64,000 nucleotides of DNA from positions 87,998-151,997 of the forward strand of contig DASRVH010000099.1 in the NCBI GenBank assembly GCA_035655155.1. The letters are read 5' to 3'. A program made the translations under genes and the position numbers. This DNA comes from Lentisalinibacter sp035655155. GTDB taxonomy: Bacteria > Pseudomonadota > Gammaproteobacteria > Steroidobacterales > Woeseiaceae. The first letter of the stretch is position 1; each line of letters starts with the position of its first letter. Of this stretch, positions 8,662 through 17,213 are shown one piece after another. The notes beneath the pieces are model-generated. The model did no database searches, was not told where the DNA came from, and saw only the letters and a list, made by a program, of their open reading frames with translations.

Positions 8662-11127
8662 TCAGGCGAACAACGCCCGATGGGTGTCCGTGCCGTCCTG
8701 TTGCGCGATCAGCAGCGCGAGGTAGTCGTCGGCGTTCATCGGCTCGCCGAACAGCAGGCCCTGTACGTAGGTGCAATCCAGTGTCTGCAGGAACGCGAGT
8801 TGCTCCTCGGTCTCCACGCCCTCGGCCACCACGTCCATCTTCAGGCTGCGGCCCATCTCGATGATCGTCGCGACGATGGTGGCGTCGTCGGGGTCCACGG
8901 CGGCATCGCGCACGAAGGACTTGTCGATCTTCAGCGTGCTGATGGGGAACTGCTGCAACGCGCTCAGCGACGAGTAGCCGGTGCCGAAGTCGTCGATGGC
9001 GAGATGCAGGCCCATGGCGTAGAGGTCGTCCAGCATGCGGATCGTGCGCTGCGTGTCCTCCATCAGCGTGGTCTCGGTGATCTCCAGCTCCAGGCAGGTG
9101 GGCGAGACGCCGTGGCGGCGCACGATCTGGTCGACCCGCTGCAGGAAATTGGCCTGCCGCAACTGCTTCAGCGAGAGGTTGACCGCCACCCGGCCGGGCA
9201 GCGGCAGCGTCTTCTGCCAGCGGCGATAGTCCGAGCAGACCCGTTCCAGCACCCACTCGCCGAGTTCCACGATCAGGTTGCTCTCCTCCGCCAGCGGGAT
9301 GAATTCGGAGGGCAGGATCAGGCCCCGGTCCGGCAGCTCCCAGCGCACGAGCGCCTCGGCGCCGATCACGCTGCCGTCGCGCAGGTTGTACTTCGGCTGA
9401 TAATGCAGCAGCAGCTCGTCCCGCTCGTACGCGCGGCGCAGCCGGCTCTTCAGCATCAGCCGCTCCACCGCGGCCTCGTTCATCTCGGGCCGATAGAAAC
9501 GGTGGCTGTTCCCGCCGGCCTTCTTCGCGTGATACAGCGCCGCATCCGCGTTGCGGATGAGGTCGATGACGTTGCCCGCGTCCTCCGGGTAGAAGGCCAC
9601 GCCGATACTCGCCGTCATGAAGACTTCGTTGGACTGCACGTGGAAGGGCTCGGCGAGGGCGGCGAGCAGGCGGCCGGCCACCTCCGAGACCTCCCCCTCG
9701 GCGTACTCCTCGTCGCGGATGTGCTCGAGGACGACCGCGAACTCGTCGCCCGCGAGCCGTCCGATCACGGTCTTCTCCGGCAGCTCGCGAATCAGCCGCT
9801 CGGTCATCGTCTCCAGGGTCGTATCGCCGGCCAGGTGGCCGAAGGTGTCGTTGATGTCCTTGAAGTGGTCGGCGTCGATGTAGAGCAGCGCCAGGCAGCG
9901 GCGCTCGCGGCGCGCCCGGGCGATGGCCCGCTGCAGCAGATGCTGGAACTGCATGCGGTTCGGCACCTTGGTGAGCGCGTCGATGCGGGCGAGATAGCGG
10001 ATGCGCTGCTCGGCGCGCTTGCGCTCGGTGATGTTCTGCACGGCGAAGATGCGTCCGTCCGCCTCGCTGTCGTCGCCGCGCAGCGCGGAGCCGGTCCAGG
10101 AGACCGGTACGTGCTGCCCGCCGCGGGTGACGAACACCGACTCGCTCGGGGCCCCGCCTTCCGGCTCGGAGCGGAACTTGCGCCGGTACTCCGGCGCCAC
10201 GAGGTCGGTAACCGGCAGGCCCACGAGCTCCTCGGAGCGGTAGCCGAGCAGCCGGCCGATGGCCGTGTTCACCCGGGCGATCCGGCCGTCGGGATCGCAG
10301 ACGATCACGCCGTCGTTCATGCTGTTCAGGATGCGGTCGAGATAGTCGCGGGAGATGGTGGTGTCGCGCAGCGTCTCGCGCATCTCGTTGAATGCCGTGG
10401 CCAGGTCGCCGAGTTCGTCGGTCCGCTCCACCGCCATGCGTTCGCCGTAGTGGCCGCTGCTGACGTTCCGGGCCTGGCGGATCAGTTCCTGGATGGGCAG
10501 CACGAGCCGCCGCGCCGTGAACCACGCGACCGCGGCGCAGGCCAGCAGTATGAGCAGGGTGAATACGAGCAGCCGGACCAAGGCGCGATTGCGGTGTTCC
10601 CGGGTGACCGACTCCAGCCGCTGCCGGAATCCCGCGATGCCCTGCACGACCTCCGTCTGGGCGAACTCGGCCTGCAGCTCGCCGATGGTCTCGCCGCCGG
10701 CGCGAATGGGCCGCACGGCGACGACGGTGTCCTCGCCCCAGTACGGTGCGCCCAGCGCCAGCACGGCGGCATCCGGCGCGATGGGCGCGCCGGCGCCGGC
10801 CAGCGGCCGGTCCTGCGCGTCCACGATCGCGAGGCCCCGCAGCATCTCCAGGTCCGCCAGCGCTTCGTCGAGCACCGCCTGCACGGTGTCTTCGTCGCCG
10901 CCGGCGAGCGGCGCGTCCACTTCGCGCTCCAGCGCCGCGACGGACTCCAGCACGCGGGCCTCGAACTGGCGGGTCAGCAGCTCTTCTTTCTGCGCGACGC
11001 CTGCCTCACTGAGTTCGCCGGCGAGGTGGGTGTAGTTGACCACGAGGAGACCGGCCACCGTGCAGACGATGGCCACCGACAGCGCGATCGCCGTCGTCAG
11101 GTATTTCGGCAGCAGTTTCCGCCACAT
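8662..11127 (-). CDS. Membrane sensor with HAMP, PAS, GGDEF and EAL domains (cyclic-di-GMP turnover)
   Basis: An 821-residue inner-membrane protein. The order is TM helix (about 10-31), periplasmic sensor (32-185), second TM helix (about 188-208), HAMP, PAS (about 265-375, ILNSMNDGVIVCDPDGRI to FAVQNITERKRAEQ), GGDEF and EAL. The cyclase motif reads AGDEF in RLAGDEFAVVL; Ala at the first position is tolerated in many active enzymes. The phosphodiesterase motif EALVRW and downstream DDFGTGYSSL, KIDKSFV and EGVET are all present, so hydrolysis of c-di-GMP is likely, with either activity possible. It is a single gene, divergent from the receiver-domain gene at 11440. Confidence 0.93.
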   Translation of the reverse strand: MWRKLLPKYLTTAIALSVAIVCTVAGLLVVNYTHLAGELSEAGVAQKEELLTRQFEARVLESVAALEREVDAPLAGGDEDTVQAVLDEALADLEMLRGLAIVDAQDRPLAGAGAPIAPDAAVLALGAPYWGEDTVVAVRPIRAGGETIGELQAEFAQTEVVQGIAGFRQRLESVTREHRNRALVRLLVFTLLILLACAAVAWFTARRLVLPIQELIRQARNVSSGHYGERMAVERTDELGDLATAFNEMRETLRDTTISRDYLDRILNSMNDGVIVCDPDGRIARVNTAIGRLLGYRSEELVGLPVTDLVAPEYRRKFRSEPEGGAPSESVFVTRGGQHVPVSWTGSALRGDDSEADGRIFAVQNITERKRAEQRIRYLARIDALTKVPNRMQFQHLLQRAIARARRERRCLALLYIDADHFKDINDTFGHLAGDTTLETMTERLIRELPEKTVIGRLAGDEFAVVLEHIRDEEYAEGEVSEVAGRLLAALAEPFHVQSNEVFMTASIGVAFYPEDAGNVIDLIRNADAALYHAKKAGGNSHRFYRPEMNEAAVERLMLKSRLRRAYERDELLLHYQPKYNLRDGSVIGAEALVRWELPDRGLILPSEFIPLAEESNLIVELGEWVLERVCSDYRRWQKTLPLPGRVAVNLSLKQLRQANFLQRVDQIVRRHGVSPTCLELEITETTLMEDTQRTIRMLDDLYAMGLHLAIDDFGTGYSSLSALQQFPISTLKIDKSFVRDAAVDPDDATIVATIIEMGRSLKMDVVAEGVETEEQLAFLQTLDCTYVQGLLFGEPMNADDYLALLIAQQDGTDTHRALFA

Positions 11128-11439
11128 AGCGGAGCCGGTGGCCGTCAGGCCGACCCGGACCTCGCGGTCCTGCGCGCCGCGGTATCACTGCGATGACCCG
11201 TGACGGGCTCCAGCATGGCCACTCCTCCGGTTTTCCTTATTCTTCTTCTTCGGGAAGTTATTCGTGACTCCCTCGCGTCCGAGTCTACCCCAGCCGGGGC
11301 GCGAGCGGCGAGTGTCGCAGATTGCCGTCAGGCCGTCGCCCGAATGCGCCGTCGTTCCGGGTGGAGGCGGCCCGCCGCGTGTAGAATGAGCCGATCCGCG
11401 GGAAGCCTGCGTGGCAGGAGCGGCCTGAACGGACTGGGG
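11128..11439. other. Divergent intergenic region (312 bp)
   Basis: This holds the promoters of the GGDEF-EAL gene (leftward) and the receiver-domain gene (rightward). TAGAAT at 11382-11387 is a plausible -10 for the rightward gene but I see no good -35. A pyrimidine-rich run lies around 11230-11255. An open frame continues through it from 11200 to the receiver gene, but its translation is compositionally unlike a protein domain, so I treat it as non-coding. Confidence 0.5.
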
Positions 11440-12771
11440 ATGGAGAAGAAGTGCGCACTGATCGTTGACGACTCGCACTCGGCGCGGGTGGTGCTGCGCC
11501 GTCTGCTCGAGCGTCACGACCTCGACGTGGCCACGGCCGAATCGGCCGAAGAGGCGCTGGAATATCTCGCCGATCACCGCCCCGACGTGATCTTCATGGA
11601 CCACATGATGCCGGGCATGGACGGCTTCGAGGCGGTGCGGGCCATCAAGGACAACCCCCACACCGCCACCATCCCCATCATGATGTACACCTCCCAGGAG
11701 GGAGAACTCTACGTGGGCCAGGCCCGCGCCCTCGGCGCGGTGGGCGTGCTGCCGAAACAGGTGGCGCCGGTCGAGGTCTCGAAGGTGCTCGAGTCGCTGC
11801 GCCTCATCGAATCCAGCGCGGAGGCGGCGCCCGATGGCGGCCGGGCGGGCATCGCCCGGTCCAGCGGCGACACCGCGGCCGACCTGCAGGCCCTCTCGGG
11901 GCTGGATGTCGGCCTGCGGGAGATGATCCAGGATCTCTTCGAGCAGCAGCGCTCCATCATCCGCCGCGACCTCATCGACAGCTACGAATCCATCGCCGCG
12001 CGGGTTGCGGACGAGATCGGCAGCCGCCGCGAGCCCGGCGGCGACGAGACGAGCGCCTCCGCCGGCACGCTGCCCCGGGTGGCGCTGGTGGCCGTCGCCG
12101 TGCTGACCGTGGCGGCGCTGGCTTTCGGCTGGCTCTACATAAAGGCCGAACGCCAGTGGCAGGCGGAGCGCGTCCGCTCCGAACAGCTGCTGGAGCAGCT
12201 GCGCAACCGCCAGGCGATCGTGGCCGACGGCACCGTGGCCATCGAGGAGCGCATGAGCCAGACCCGCGCCGGCTACGCCAGCGCAATGGATCGGGCCCTG
12301 GAGGCGGTGCAGTGGGCGGTGAACCAGAACGGCCGCTATGCCTGGGCGGAACTCGCGTTCGGCGAAGAGCAGCGCCTGGTGCTGGAGGAGCTGCTGGACC
12401 GGCTGGACGCCATGGGATTCGTCGGCCGGGTCCGCGTCGTCTCACACGTGGGCGACTTCTGCCTGCAGGAGACCGGCGGCGACGACTACGAGGTGGCGCC
12501 GGCGGACATGCCGCTGACGGGCTGCGACCGGCTGGGCCTCTCTGCAGAGGAGGCCGTCACCCGCGGCTTGCGCCAGTCGGTGGCTTTCGCCAATTTCCTC
12601 GGCACCGTCGACACCCGCTACGAAGGCCGCATCCGGCTGGAGACCGGCACCGCCGGCAACACGGAGCCGGTGCTGGCTTATCCGCCGGTGACGGATGCCC
12701 TGCGCGCGGGAGAGTGGAACCGGGTGGCCGCGGTGAACAACCGCATCCGGGTGGAGATCCTGCCGGACTGA
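11440..12771 (+). CDS. Response regulator receiver fused to a membrane anchor and an OmpA-like C-terminus
   Basis: A 443-residue protein. Residues 1-122 are a canonical receiver: acidic pair D10-D11, phospho-acceptor D54 in IFMDHMMPG, and the Thr and Lys in MMYTSQEG and LPKQ. A linker (125-205) is followed by one membrane helix (about 211-231, VALVAVAVLTVAALAFGWLYI). A coiled-coil and a C-terminal domain follow that, from LAFGEEQRLVLEELLDRLDAMGFVGRVRVVSHV to VNNRIRVEIL, recall OmpA/MotB-type domains though degenerate. The ATG at 11440 is chosen because the receiver begins there. No sensor kinase lies nearby. There is no DNA-binding domain, so output would be at or across the membrane. Confidence 0.8.
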   Translation: MEKKCALIVDDSHSARVVLRRLLERHDLDVATAESAEEALEYLADHRPDVIFMDHMMPGMDGFEAVRAIKDNPHTATIPIMMYTSQEGELYVGQARALGAVGVLPKQVAPVEVSKVLESLRLIESSAEAAPDGGRAGIARSSGDTAADLQALSGLDVGLREMIQDLFEQQRSIIRRDLIDSYESIAARVADEIGSRREPGGDETSASAGTLPRVALVAVAVLTVAALAFGWLYIKAERQWQAERVRSEQLLEQLRNRQAIVADGTVAIEERMSQTRAGYASAMDRALEAVQWAVNQNGRYAWAELAFGEEQRLVLEELLDRLDAMGFVGRVRVVSHVGDFCLQETGGDDYEVAPADMPLTGCDRLGLSAEEAVTRGLRQSVAFANFLGTVDTRYEGRIRLETGTAGNTEPVLAYPPVTDALRAGEWNRVAAVNNRIRVEILPD

Positions 12772-12795
12772 CCGGCGCTCAGCCGGTGCCGGTCA
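12769..12795. terminator. Hairpin spanning two convergent stop codons
   Basis: TGACCGGC (12769-12776) pairs perfectly with GCCGGTCA (12788-12795). The arms contain the stop codons of the receiver gene (TGA 12769-12771) and lie around that of bactofilin (12779-12781). There is no T-tract. Confidence 0.35.
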
Positions 12796-13207
12796 GGGCC
12801 TCGTCGTCGTCCTGCCGTGCCCGTTTCTCGACGAAGGTCTCCGGCTCCCGCGGCCCGGTCGTGCGGATGGCTCCGTCCACCACCGCCCCCTCGGCGACGG
12901 CGATCGCCTCACCGGTGACCGTGCCCTTGATCCTGGCACTGGGGGCGATCTCGAGTCTGCCGCGGGCGATAACCTCGCCTTCGACCGTGCCGGCCAGGAC
13001 GACGTTGCGGGCCTGCAGCACGCCGATCCAGCGTCCGCCGGGCGCCAGAGTGACCGTGCCGTCGAGGCTGCAGTCGCCTTGCACCTCGCCGCAGATCACG
13101 AAGTCGCCCTTGCCCGAGAGTTCGCCCTGCAGGCAGCAGCCCGCGCCGATCAGCGTGGCCGTGCCGCTGCTGCGGTCGAGTAGCCGGCGGAATTTCCTGT
13201 CGCTCAT
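12779..13207 (-). CDS. Bactofilin family cytoskeletal protein
   Basis: A 142-residue polymer-forming protein. The right-handed beta-helix core is recognisable from repeated short beta strands with alternating hydrophobic residues: TLIGAGCCLQGELSGKGDFVICGEVQGDCSLDGTVTLAPG, then VVLAGTVEGEVIARGRLEIAPSARIKGTVTGEAIAVAEGAVVDG. Bactofilins assemble into filaments that scaffold cell-wall enzymes and determine shape. The ATG at 13207 (MSDRKFRRLL) is preferred; an upstream in-frame ATG at 13282 adds 25 residues outside the conserved core. There is no M23 peptidase neighbour. Confidence 0.88.
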   Translation of the reverse strand: MSDRKFRRLLDRSSGTATLIGAGCCLQGELSGKGDFVICGEVQGDCSLDGTVTLAPGGRWIGVLQARNVVLAGTVEGEVIARGRLEIAPSARIKGTVTGEAIAVAEGAVVDGAIRTTGPREPETFVEKRARQDDDEALTGTG

Positions 13208-13319
13208 GTCGTCGCCCCGGAGGTGAGGATTCGGGATTATGTTAGAGCTTCCCGTCCGCTGAATTCGTGACACAGTTGGCAATTGGCCCCGAAAAAGCGG
13301 GCGGCGAACGGGCGGGACG

Positions 13320-13742
13320 CTATTCCACGTATCCTCGCTCCAGGGTCTCGATCTCGGTGACGATGCCGTCCTCGAAACGAACCCGCCGCATGAACTTGTT
13401 CGGCCCGAAGTTCCAGGTGAGCTCCCGTATCTCGACCTCCACCCAGGGCGGGGTTCCCCAGCCGTAGATGTGCCGCCGGATCACGTTCGAGTCCGGCGCC
13501 TGCGTGGTCTTGCCGATGAAGACGTTGCGGCGCAGGACGGTGCGCTTCTGCTCGTGGTCGGGTTCTCCGCACAGGTCGAGCACCTTCGTGATGTGCATGC
13601 CCTCGCTCACCAGCTTGTTGCCGCAGCGCATGGCATGCGCCTCGGGCGCCAGCGCGAGGCCGAGCAGAATGCAGAGTGCGGCAGCGGCGCGGTCGAACCG
13701 GCCGGTCGCGCGCAGCGAATTTCTGCCCGTTACCCGCATCAT
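13320..13742 (-). CDS. DUF2845 domain periplasmic protein
   Basis: A 140-residue exported protein. After a hydrophobic signal (AAAALCILLGLALAPEAHA) the mature part begins MRCGNKLVSEGMHITKVLDLCGEPDHEQKRTVL, the diagnostic start of DUF2845. It continues with IYGWGTPPWVEVEIRELTWNFGPNKFMRRVRFEDGIVTEIETLERGY. Two cysteines of the mature protein probably pair. The function of the family is unknown. It has a possible start at 13742 or the adjacent 13739. It is read in the same direction as bactofilin but separated by about 110 bp. Confidence 0.85.
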   Translation of the reverse strand: MMRVTGRNSLRATGRFDRAAAALCILLGLALAPEAHAMRCGNKLVSEGMHITKVLDLCGEPDHEQKRTVLRRNVFIGKTTQAPDSNVIRRHIYGWGTPPWVEVEIRELTWNFGPNKFMRRVRFEDGIVTEIETLERGYVE

Positions 13743-13861
13743 CCACAGTGTAGCGCGGCGCGTGAGGCCTTGCAGCGGCGGCACGAGACGGGTATCCCTG
13801 CGTCGGTCTACCCTCGAAGACGTGCACGGCGACGCGCATGGGAACGCATACGGGGACGCGC

Positions 13862-14509
13862 ATGGAAACCGACCGATCGGACCATCTGGAAGAACTGCTG
13901 CAGCAATGCTGGTGTTACCTGGAAGAGGGCGCCGGCTCCGCTCGCAGCCCCTTCCATACTGCCGTGCTGGGGACCGTCGAGGACGGCGCGCCGCGGCTGC
14001 GGACCGTGGTGCTGCGGGCCGCCGACCGGGAGGCCGGCCGGGTGCTCTGCCACACCGACGCCCGCTCGGCGAAGGCCCGGCAGATCGGCGACGATGCCCC
14101 GGCGAGCTGGTTGTTGTACGACCCGGGGTGCAAGGTGCAGCTCCGTCTCGAGGGGCGGGCCAGAGTGCATGCCGACGATGCGCTGGCGGACGAGCGCTGG
14201 CGGGCCAGCAGCGCGGGTTCCCGCCGCTGCTACCTCGTGGAGCCGGGGCCCGGCGCCGTGCTGGAGAGAGCGGGCTCCACGCTGCCGCAAGGGCTGCGCG
14301 AGAGGCGGCCGGAAGCGGGGGAGACGGAGCCGGGACGCGAAAACTTCGCCGTCGTGGCGGCGGGCATCGAGCTCATCGACTGGCTGCAGCTCACCGCCGA
14401 CGGGCACCGGCGCGCGCGTTTCCGGCGTGTGGGCCGTGGCGATGACGGCGGCCCTGACCGGGGACATGACTGCGGGCGGGGCTGGGCGGGGAACTGGATG
14501 GCACCCTGA
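13862..14509 (+). CDS. Pyridoxamine 5'-phosphate oxidase family FMN-binding protein
   Basis: A 215-residue split-barrel flavoprotein. Signature stretches are SPFHTAVLGTVEDGAPRLRTVVLRAADREAGRVLCHTDARSAKARQI, ASWLLYDPGCKVQLRLEGRARVHADD and IELIDWLQLTADGHRRARF, as in the Alr4036/PNPOx-like group. True PdxH residues at the C-terminus are not evident, so a general FMN-dependent reductase or heme-handling role is more likely. The C-terminal region (RRVGRGDDGGPDRGHDCGRGWAGNW) is longer and more repetitive than usual for the barrel's closing strand. The ATG at 13862 is chosen over 13838 because conserved helix DHLEELLQQCW follows closely. Confidence 0.75.
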   Translation: METDRSDHLEELLQQCWCYLEEGAGSARSPFHTAVLGTVEDGAPRLRTVVLRAADREAGRVLCHTDARSAKARQIGDDAPASWLLYDPGCKVQLRLEGRARVHADDALADERWRASSAGSRRCYLVEPGPGAVLERAGSTLPQGLRERRPEAGETEPGRENFAVVAAGIELIDWLQLTADGHRRARFRRVGRGDDGGPDRGHDCGRGWAGNWMAP

Positions 14510-14659
14510 TCCGCCCGTGGCCGTCGCACCGGCTGGCGGCGCGTCGCGCTGTCGGTTTAGACTCTCCCGCTTGTCGCGGCATGCCGCAGCGGCCCGGTCT
14601 ACCGGACGGCACGTCCGTCAGCGGGTCGCCGGTTTGCTGCTGGGGCTCGAGGGGGCTCG

Positions 14660-16237
14660 GTGGATCGAAAACTCGATAAACGGCTGGAGCGCCTCGCCGC
14701 TTCCAGCACGGCGGGTCTGCTGCGCGGCGGCCGCAAGGGCGTGGAGAAGGAGTCGCTGCGCGTCACGCCCGAGGGCTATATGTCGCCGCTGCCCCATCCG
14801 CGCGGTCTGGGTTCGGCGCTCACCAACCGCTACATCACCACGGATTTCTCCGAGGCGCTGATAGAGTTCGTCACGCCCGCCTTCCCCGCCCTGTGGGAGA
14901 CCATCCAGTTCCTGTGCGACGTGCACCAGTTCGCCTATCGCCAGATCGGCGAGGAGCTGCTGTGGGTCACTTCCATGCCCTGCCGGGTGGGCGACGAGGC
15001 CAGCATCCCGCTGGCCGACTACGGCCCCTCGAACGTCGGCCGGATGAAGAAGGTGTACCGGCGGGGGCTCGGGTATCGCTACGGCCGGGTCATGCAGACC
15101 ATATCGGGGGTGCACTTCAACTACTCGCTGCCGGAACATTTCTGGCGGGAGTACCAGGAGCACGAAGGCGATGCCGGGTCGGCGGACGCGTTCCGCTCTG
15201 CCCACTACTTCGGCCTGCTGCGGAACTTCCGCCGCGAGGGCTGGCTGCTCCTGTACCTGTTCGGTGCCTCGCCGGCGATGTGCAAGTCGTTCCTCGCCGA
15301 CGACTATCCGACCATCCCGGAGTTCGATGCGGAGACGCTGTTCGAGCCCTACGCCACCTCGCTGCGCATGAGCGACTTCGGTTACAGCAATCGCACCCAG
15401 GCGAAGCTGAACGTCTCGCTGAACGACCTCTCGAGTTACGTGGCCGATCTGGACGCCGCCATCAATACTCCGGAGCCGGACTACGAGCGCATCGGTCTGC
15501 TGGTGGACGGCGTACACCGGCAGCTGAACTCGAACATCCTGCAGATCGAGAACGAGTACTACAGCCCGATCCGGCCGAAGCGCACGGCCCGCTCCGGCGA
15601 GCGGCCCACGGCGGCGCTGCTGCGCGGCGGGGTGGAGTACGTGGAAGTGCGCGCCCTGGATCTGAACCCCTTCGATCCGGTCGGCGTCAATCAGAACGAG
15701 CTGCGGTTCGTCGAGTGCTTCCTGATCTACTGTCTGCTGAAGGACAGCCCGCTCCTGGATGACAAGGCGCTGGCGGAGGCCGGTGCCAACCAGACCGCCA
15801 CCGCCCACTCGGGCCGGGACCCGGGGCTGTATCTCAAGCGCGACGGCCGCGGCGTCCTGCTGGCCGACTGGGCCGCGGATATTCTCGCCGACATGGCCCC
15901 GGTGGCGGAGATTCTCGACCGCGGACTCGATGGCACCCCTTACGGCGATACGCTCGCCTACCAGCGGGAACTGGTCGATGACCCGGACCGCACCCCCTCG
16001 GCCCGCCTCGTGGCCGAGCTGGTGGAGAGCGGCGCCAGCTTCTTCGAGTTCGCGCTGGAGGCGGCGCGCAGCCACAAGTCGTATTTCCGCACCCTGAAGC
16101 CGGTGAACGAACGCCGCCAGGCGGAGTTCGAGGAAGAGGCGCGGGGTTCCCGCGAGCGCCAGCGGGAGCTGGAGGCGTCCGAGACCATCAGCTTCGAGGA
16201 GCACGTCGCCCGCTACTACGCGAGCGCCGGGGTCTAG
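14660..16237 (+). CDS. gshA: Glutamate-cysteine ligase
   Basis: A 525-residue enzyme for the first step of glutathione synthesis (glutamate + cysteine + ATP). It matches the gammaproteobacterial GshA family in length (E. coli 518) and motifs: GRKGVEKESLRVTPEGYMSPLPHPRGLGSALTNRYITTDFSEALIEFVTP, the MPCRVGDEASIPLADYGPSNVGRMKKVYRRGLGYRYG block, ISGVHFNYSLP and YVEVRALDLNPFDPVGV. The GTG start (VDRKLDKRLERL) is where family similarity begins. It stands alone; glutathione synthetase is not in the window. Confidence 0.96.
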   Translation: MDRKLDKRLERLAASSTAGLLRGGRKGVEKESLRVTPEGYMSPLPHPRGLGSALTNRYITTDFSEALIEFVTPAFPALWETIQFLCDVHQFAYRQIGEELLWVTSMPCRVGDEASIPLADYGPSNVGRMKKVYRRGLGYRYGRVMQTISGVHFNYSLPEHFWREYQEHEGDAGSADAFRSAHYFGLLRNFRREGWLLLYLFGASPAMCKSFLADDYPTIPEFDAETLFEPYATSLRMSDFGYSNRTQAKLNVSLNDLSSYVADLDAAINTPEPDYERIGLLVDGVHRQLNSNILQIENEYYSPIRPKRTARSGERPTAALLRGGVEYVEVRALDLNPFDPVGVNQNELRFVECFLIYCLLKDSPLLDDKALAEAGANQTATAHSGRDPGLYLKRDGRGVLLADWAADILADMAPVAEILDRGLDGTPYGDTLAYQRELVDDPDRTPSARLVAELVESGASFFEFALEAARSHKSYFRTLKPVNERRQAEFEEEARGSRERQRELEASETISFEEHVARYYASAGV

Positions 16238-16256
16238 CAGGAGTCCGGACCGCCGG

Positions 16257-17213
16257 TCAGGATTCGCCGGCGAACACGGCCGTGGTCACGCGCCCCTGCC
16301 AGTCGATGCCGCCCCGGTACATGCCCGGGCAGTTCTGCTCGAATACGGGCACGCCCGCCCCGTCGAGGGCGATGAGCCCGCCGCTGCCGCCCAGCGCGCG
16401 CAGCTTCTCGCCCACCACCTGCCGGGCCGCCGCGGCCAGCTCGGCGCCGGCGTAGCGGATCATCGCGGCCACGTCGTGGGCCGCCGCCGTGCGCAGGAAG
16501 TACTCGCCGTCGCCGGTGGTCGACACCGCGCAGACGCCGTTCTCCGCCCAGGTGCCCGCGCCGATGACCGGCGTATCGCCGACACGGCCCCAGCGCTTGT
16601 TGGTGAGGCCGCCCGTCGATGTGGCCGCAGCCAGGTTGCCGCCCTCGTCCAGCGCCACCGCGCCGACGGTGCCCAGGCTGAACTCCTCCGGGCGCGCTGC
16701 ACTGTCGGCCCCCGCCGCTGCCCGGGCCCGTTCCCACTCCGCGCGGCGTTGCGTCGTCGAGAACCAGCCCGGCTCCACCAGCGCGAGCCCCTGCTCGCGG
16801 GCGAAGGCTTCCGCGCCGGCGGCTGCCAGCAGCACGTAGGGGGTACGCTCCATCACGGCGCGGGCGGCGAGCACCGGGTTGCGCACGCATCTGACCCCGG
16901 CCACGGCGCCGGCCGCCAGGCTGCTGCCGTCCATGACCGAGGCGTCGAGCTCGTGGCCGCCCTCGTGGTTGAAGACCGCACCGCGGCCGGCGTTGAACAG
17001 GGGATTGTCTTCCAGCGCGACCACCGCCGCGGTCACCGCGTCCATCGCGCTGGCACCGGCGGCGAGCCGCTCGTGGCCGGCCGATAGCGCCTCGCGCAGG
17101 GCTTCGTGATAGCGGGCTTCACGGCCAGGCGGCAGATCCTCGTGGCGGATGAGCCCGGCGCCGCCGTGGACGGCGATTGCCGTGCGGCCGACGTGCGCTC
17201 CGGCCCCGCTCAT
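16257..17213 (-). CDS. iaaA: Isoaspartyl peptidase / L-asparaginase (plant-type, Ntn hydrolase)
   Basis: A 318-residue precursor that cleaves itself before a catalytic threonine. The sequence GTVGAVALDEGGNLAAATSTGGLTNKRWGRVGDTPVIGAGTWA gives the new N-terminal nucleophile at Thr182 and the substrate-binding Arg and Gly-Gly segments. The N-terminal IAVHGGAG and NPLFNAGRGAVFNHEGGHELDASVMDG are family hallmarks. It releases aspartate from beta-aspartyl dipeptides and repairs peptide damage. There is no signal peptide, so it is cytosolic. Its ATG overlaps the stop of the upstream metalloprotease (ATGA), so the two form an operon for peptide degradation. Confidence 0.94.
   Translation of the reverse strand: MSGAGAHVGRTAIAVHGGAGLIRHEDLPPGREARYHEALREALSAGHERLAAGASAMDAVTAAVVALEDNPLFNAGRGAVFNHEGGHELDASVMDGSSLAAGAVAGVRCVRNPVLAARAVMERTPYVLLAAAGAEAFAREQGLALVEPGWFSTTQRRAEWERARAAAGADSAARPEEFSLGTVGAVALDEGGNLAAATSTGGLTNKRWGRVGDTPVIGAGTWAENGVCAVSTTGDGEYFLRTAAAHDVAAMIRYAGAELAAAARQVVGEKLRALGGSGGLIALDGAGVPVFEQNCPGMYRGGIDWQGRVTTAVFAGES

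Noticed and set aside
8605..11196. An 863-codon plus-strand frame opposite the GGDEF-EAL gene
   Set aside because: Its translation has no domain, is low in complexity (His/Gln/Val-rich), and is the antisense of a gene with clear motifs.
11200..11439. N-terminal extension of the receiver-domain protein from an ATG at 11200
   Set aside because: The 80 extra residues are Arg/Ala/Ser-rich and unlike a domain, while the receiver begins at the ATG at 11440.
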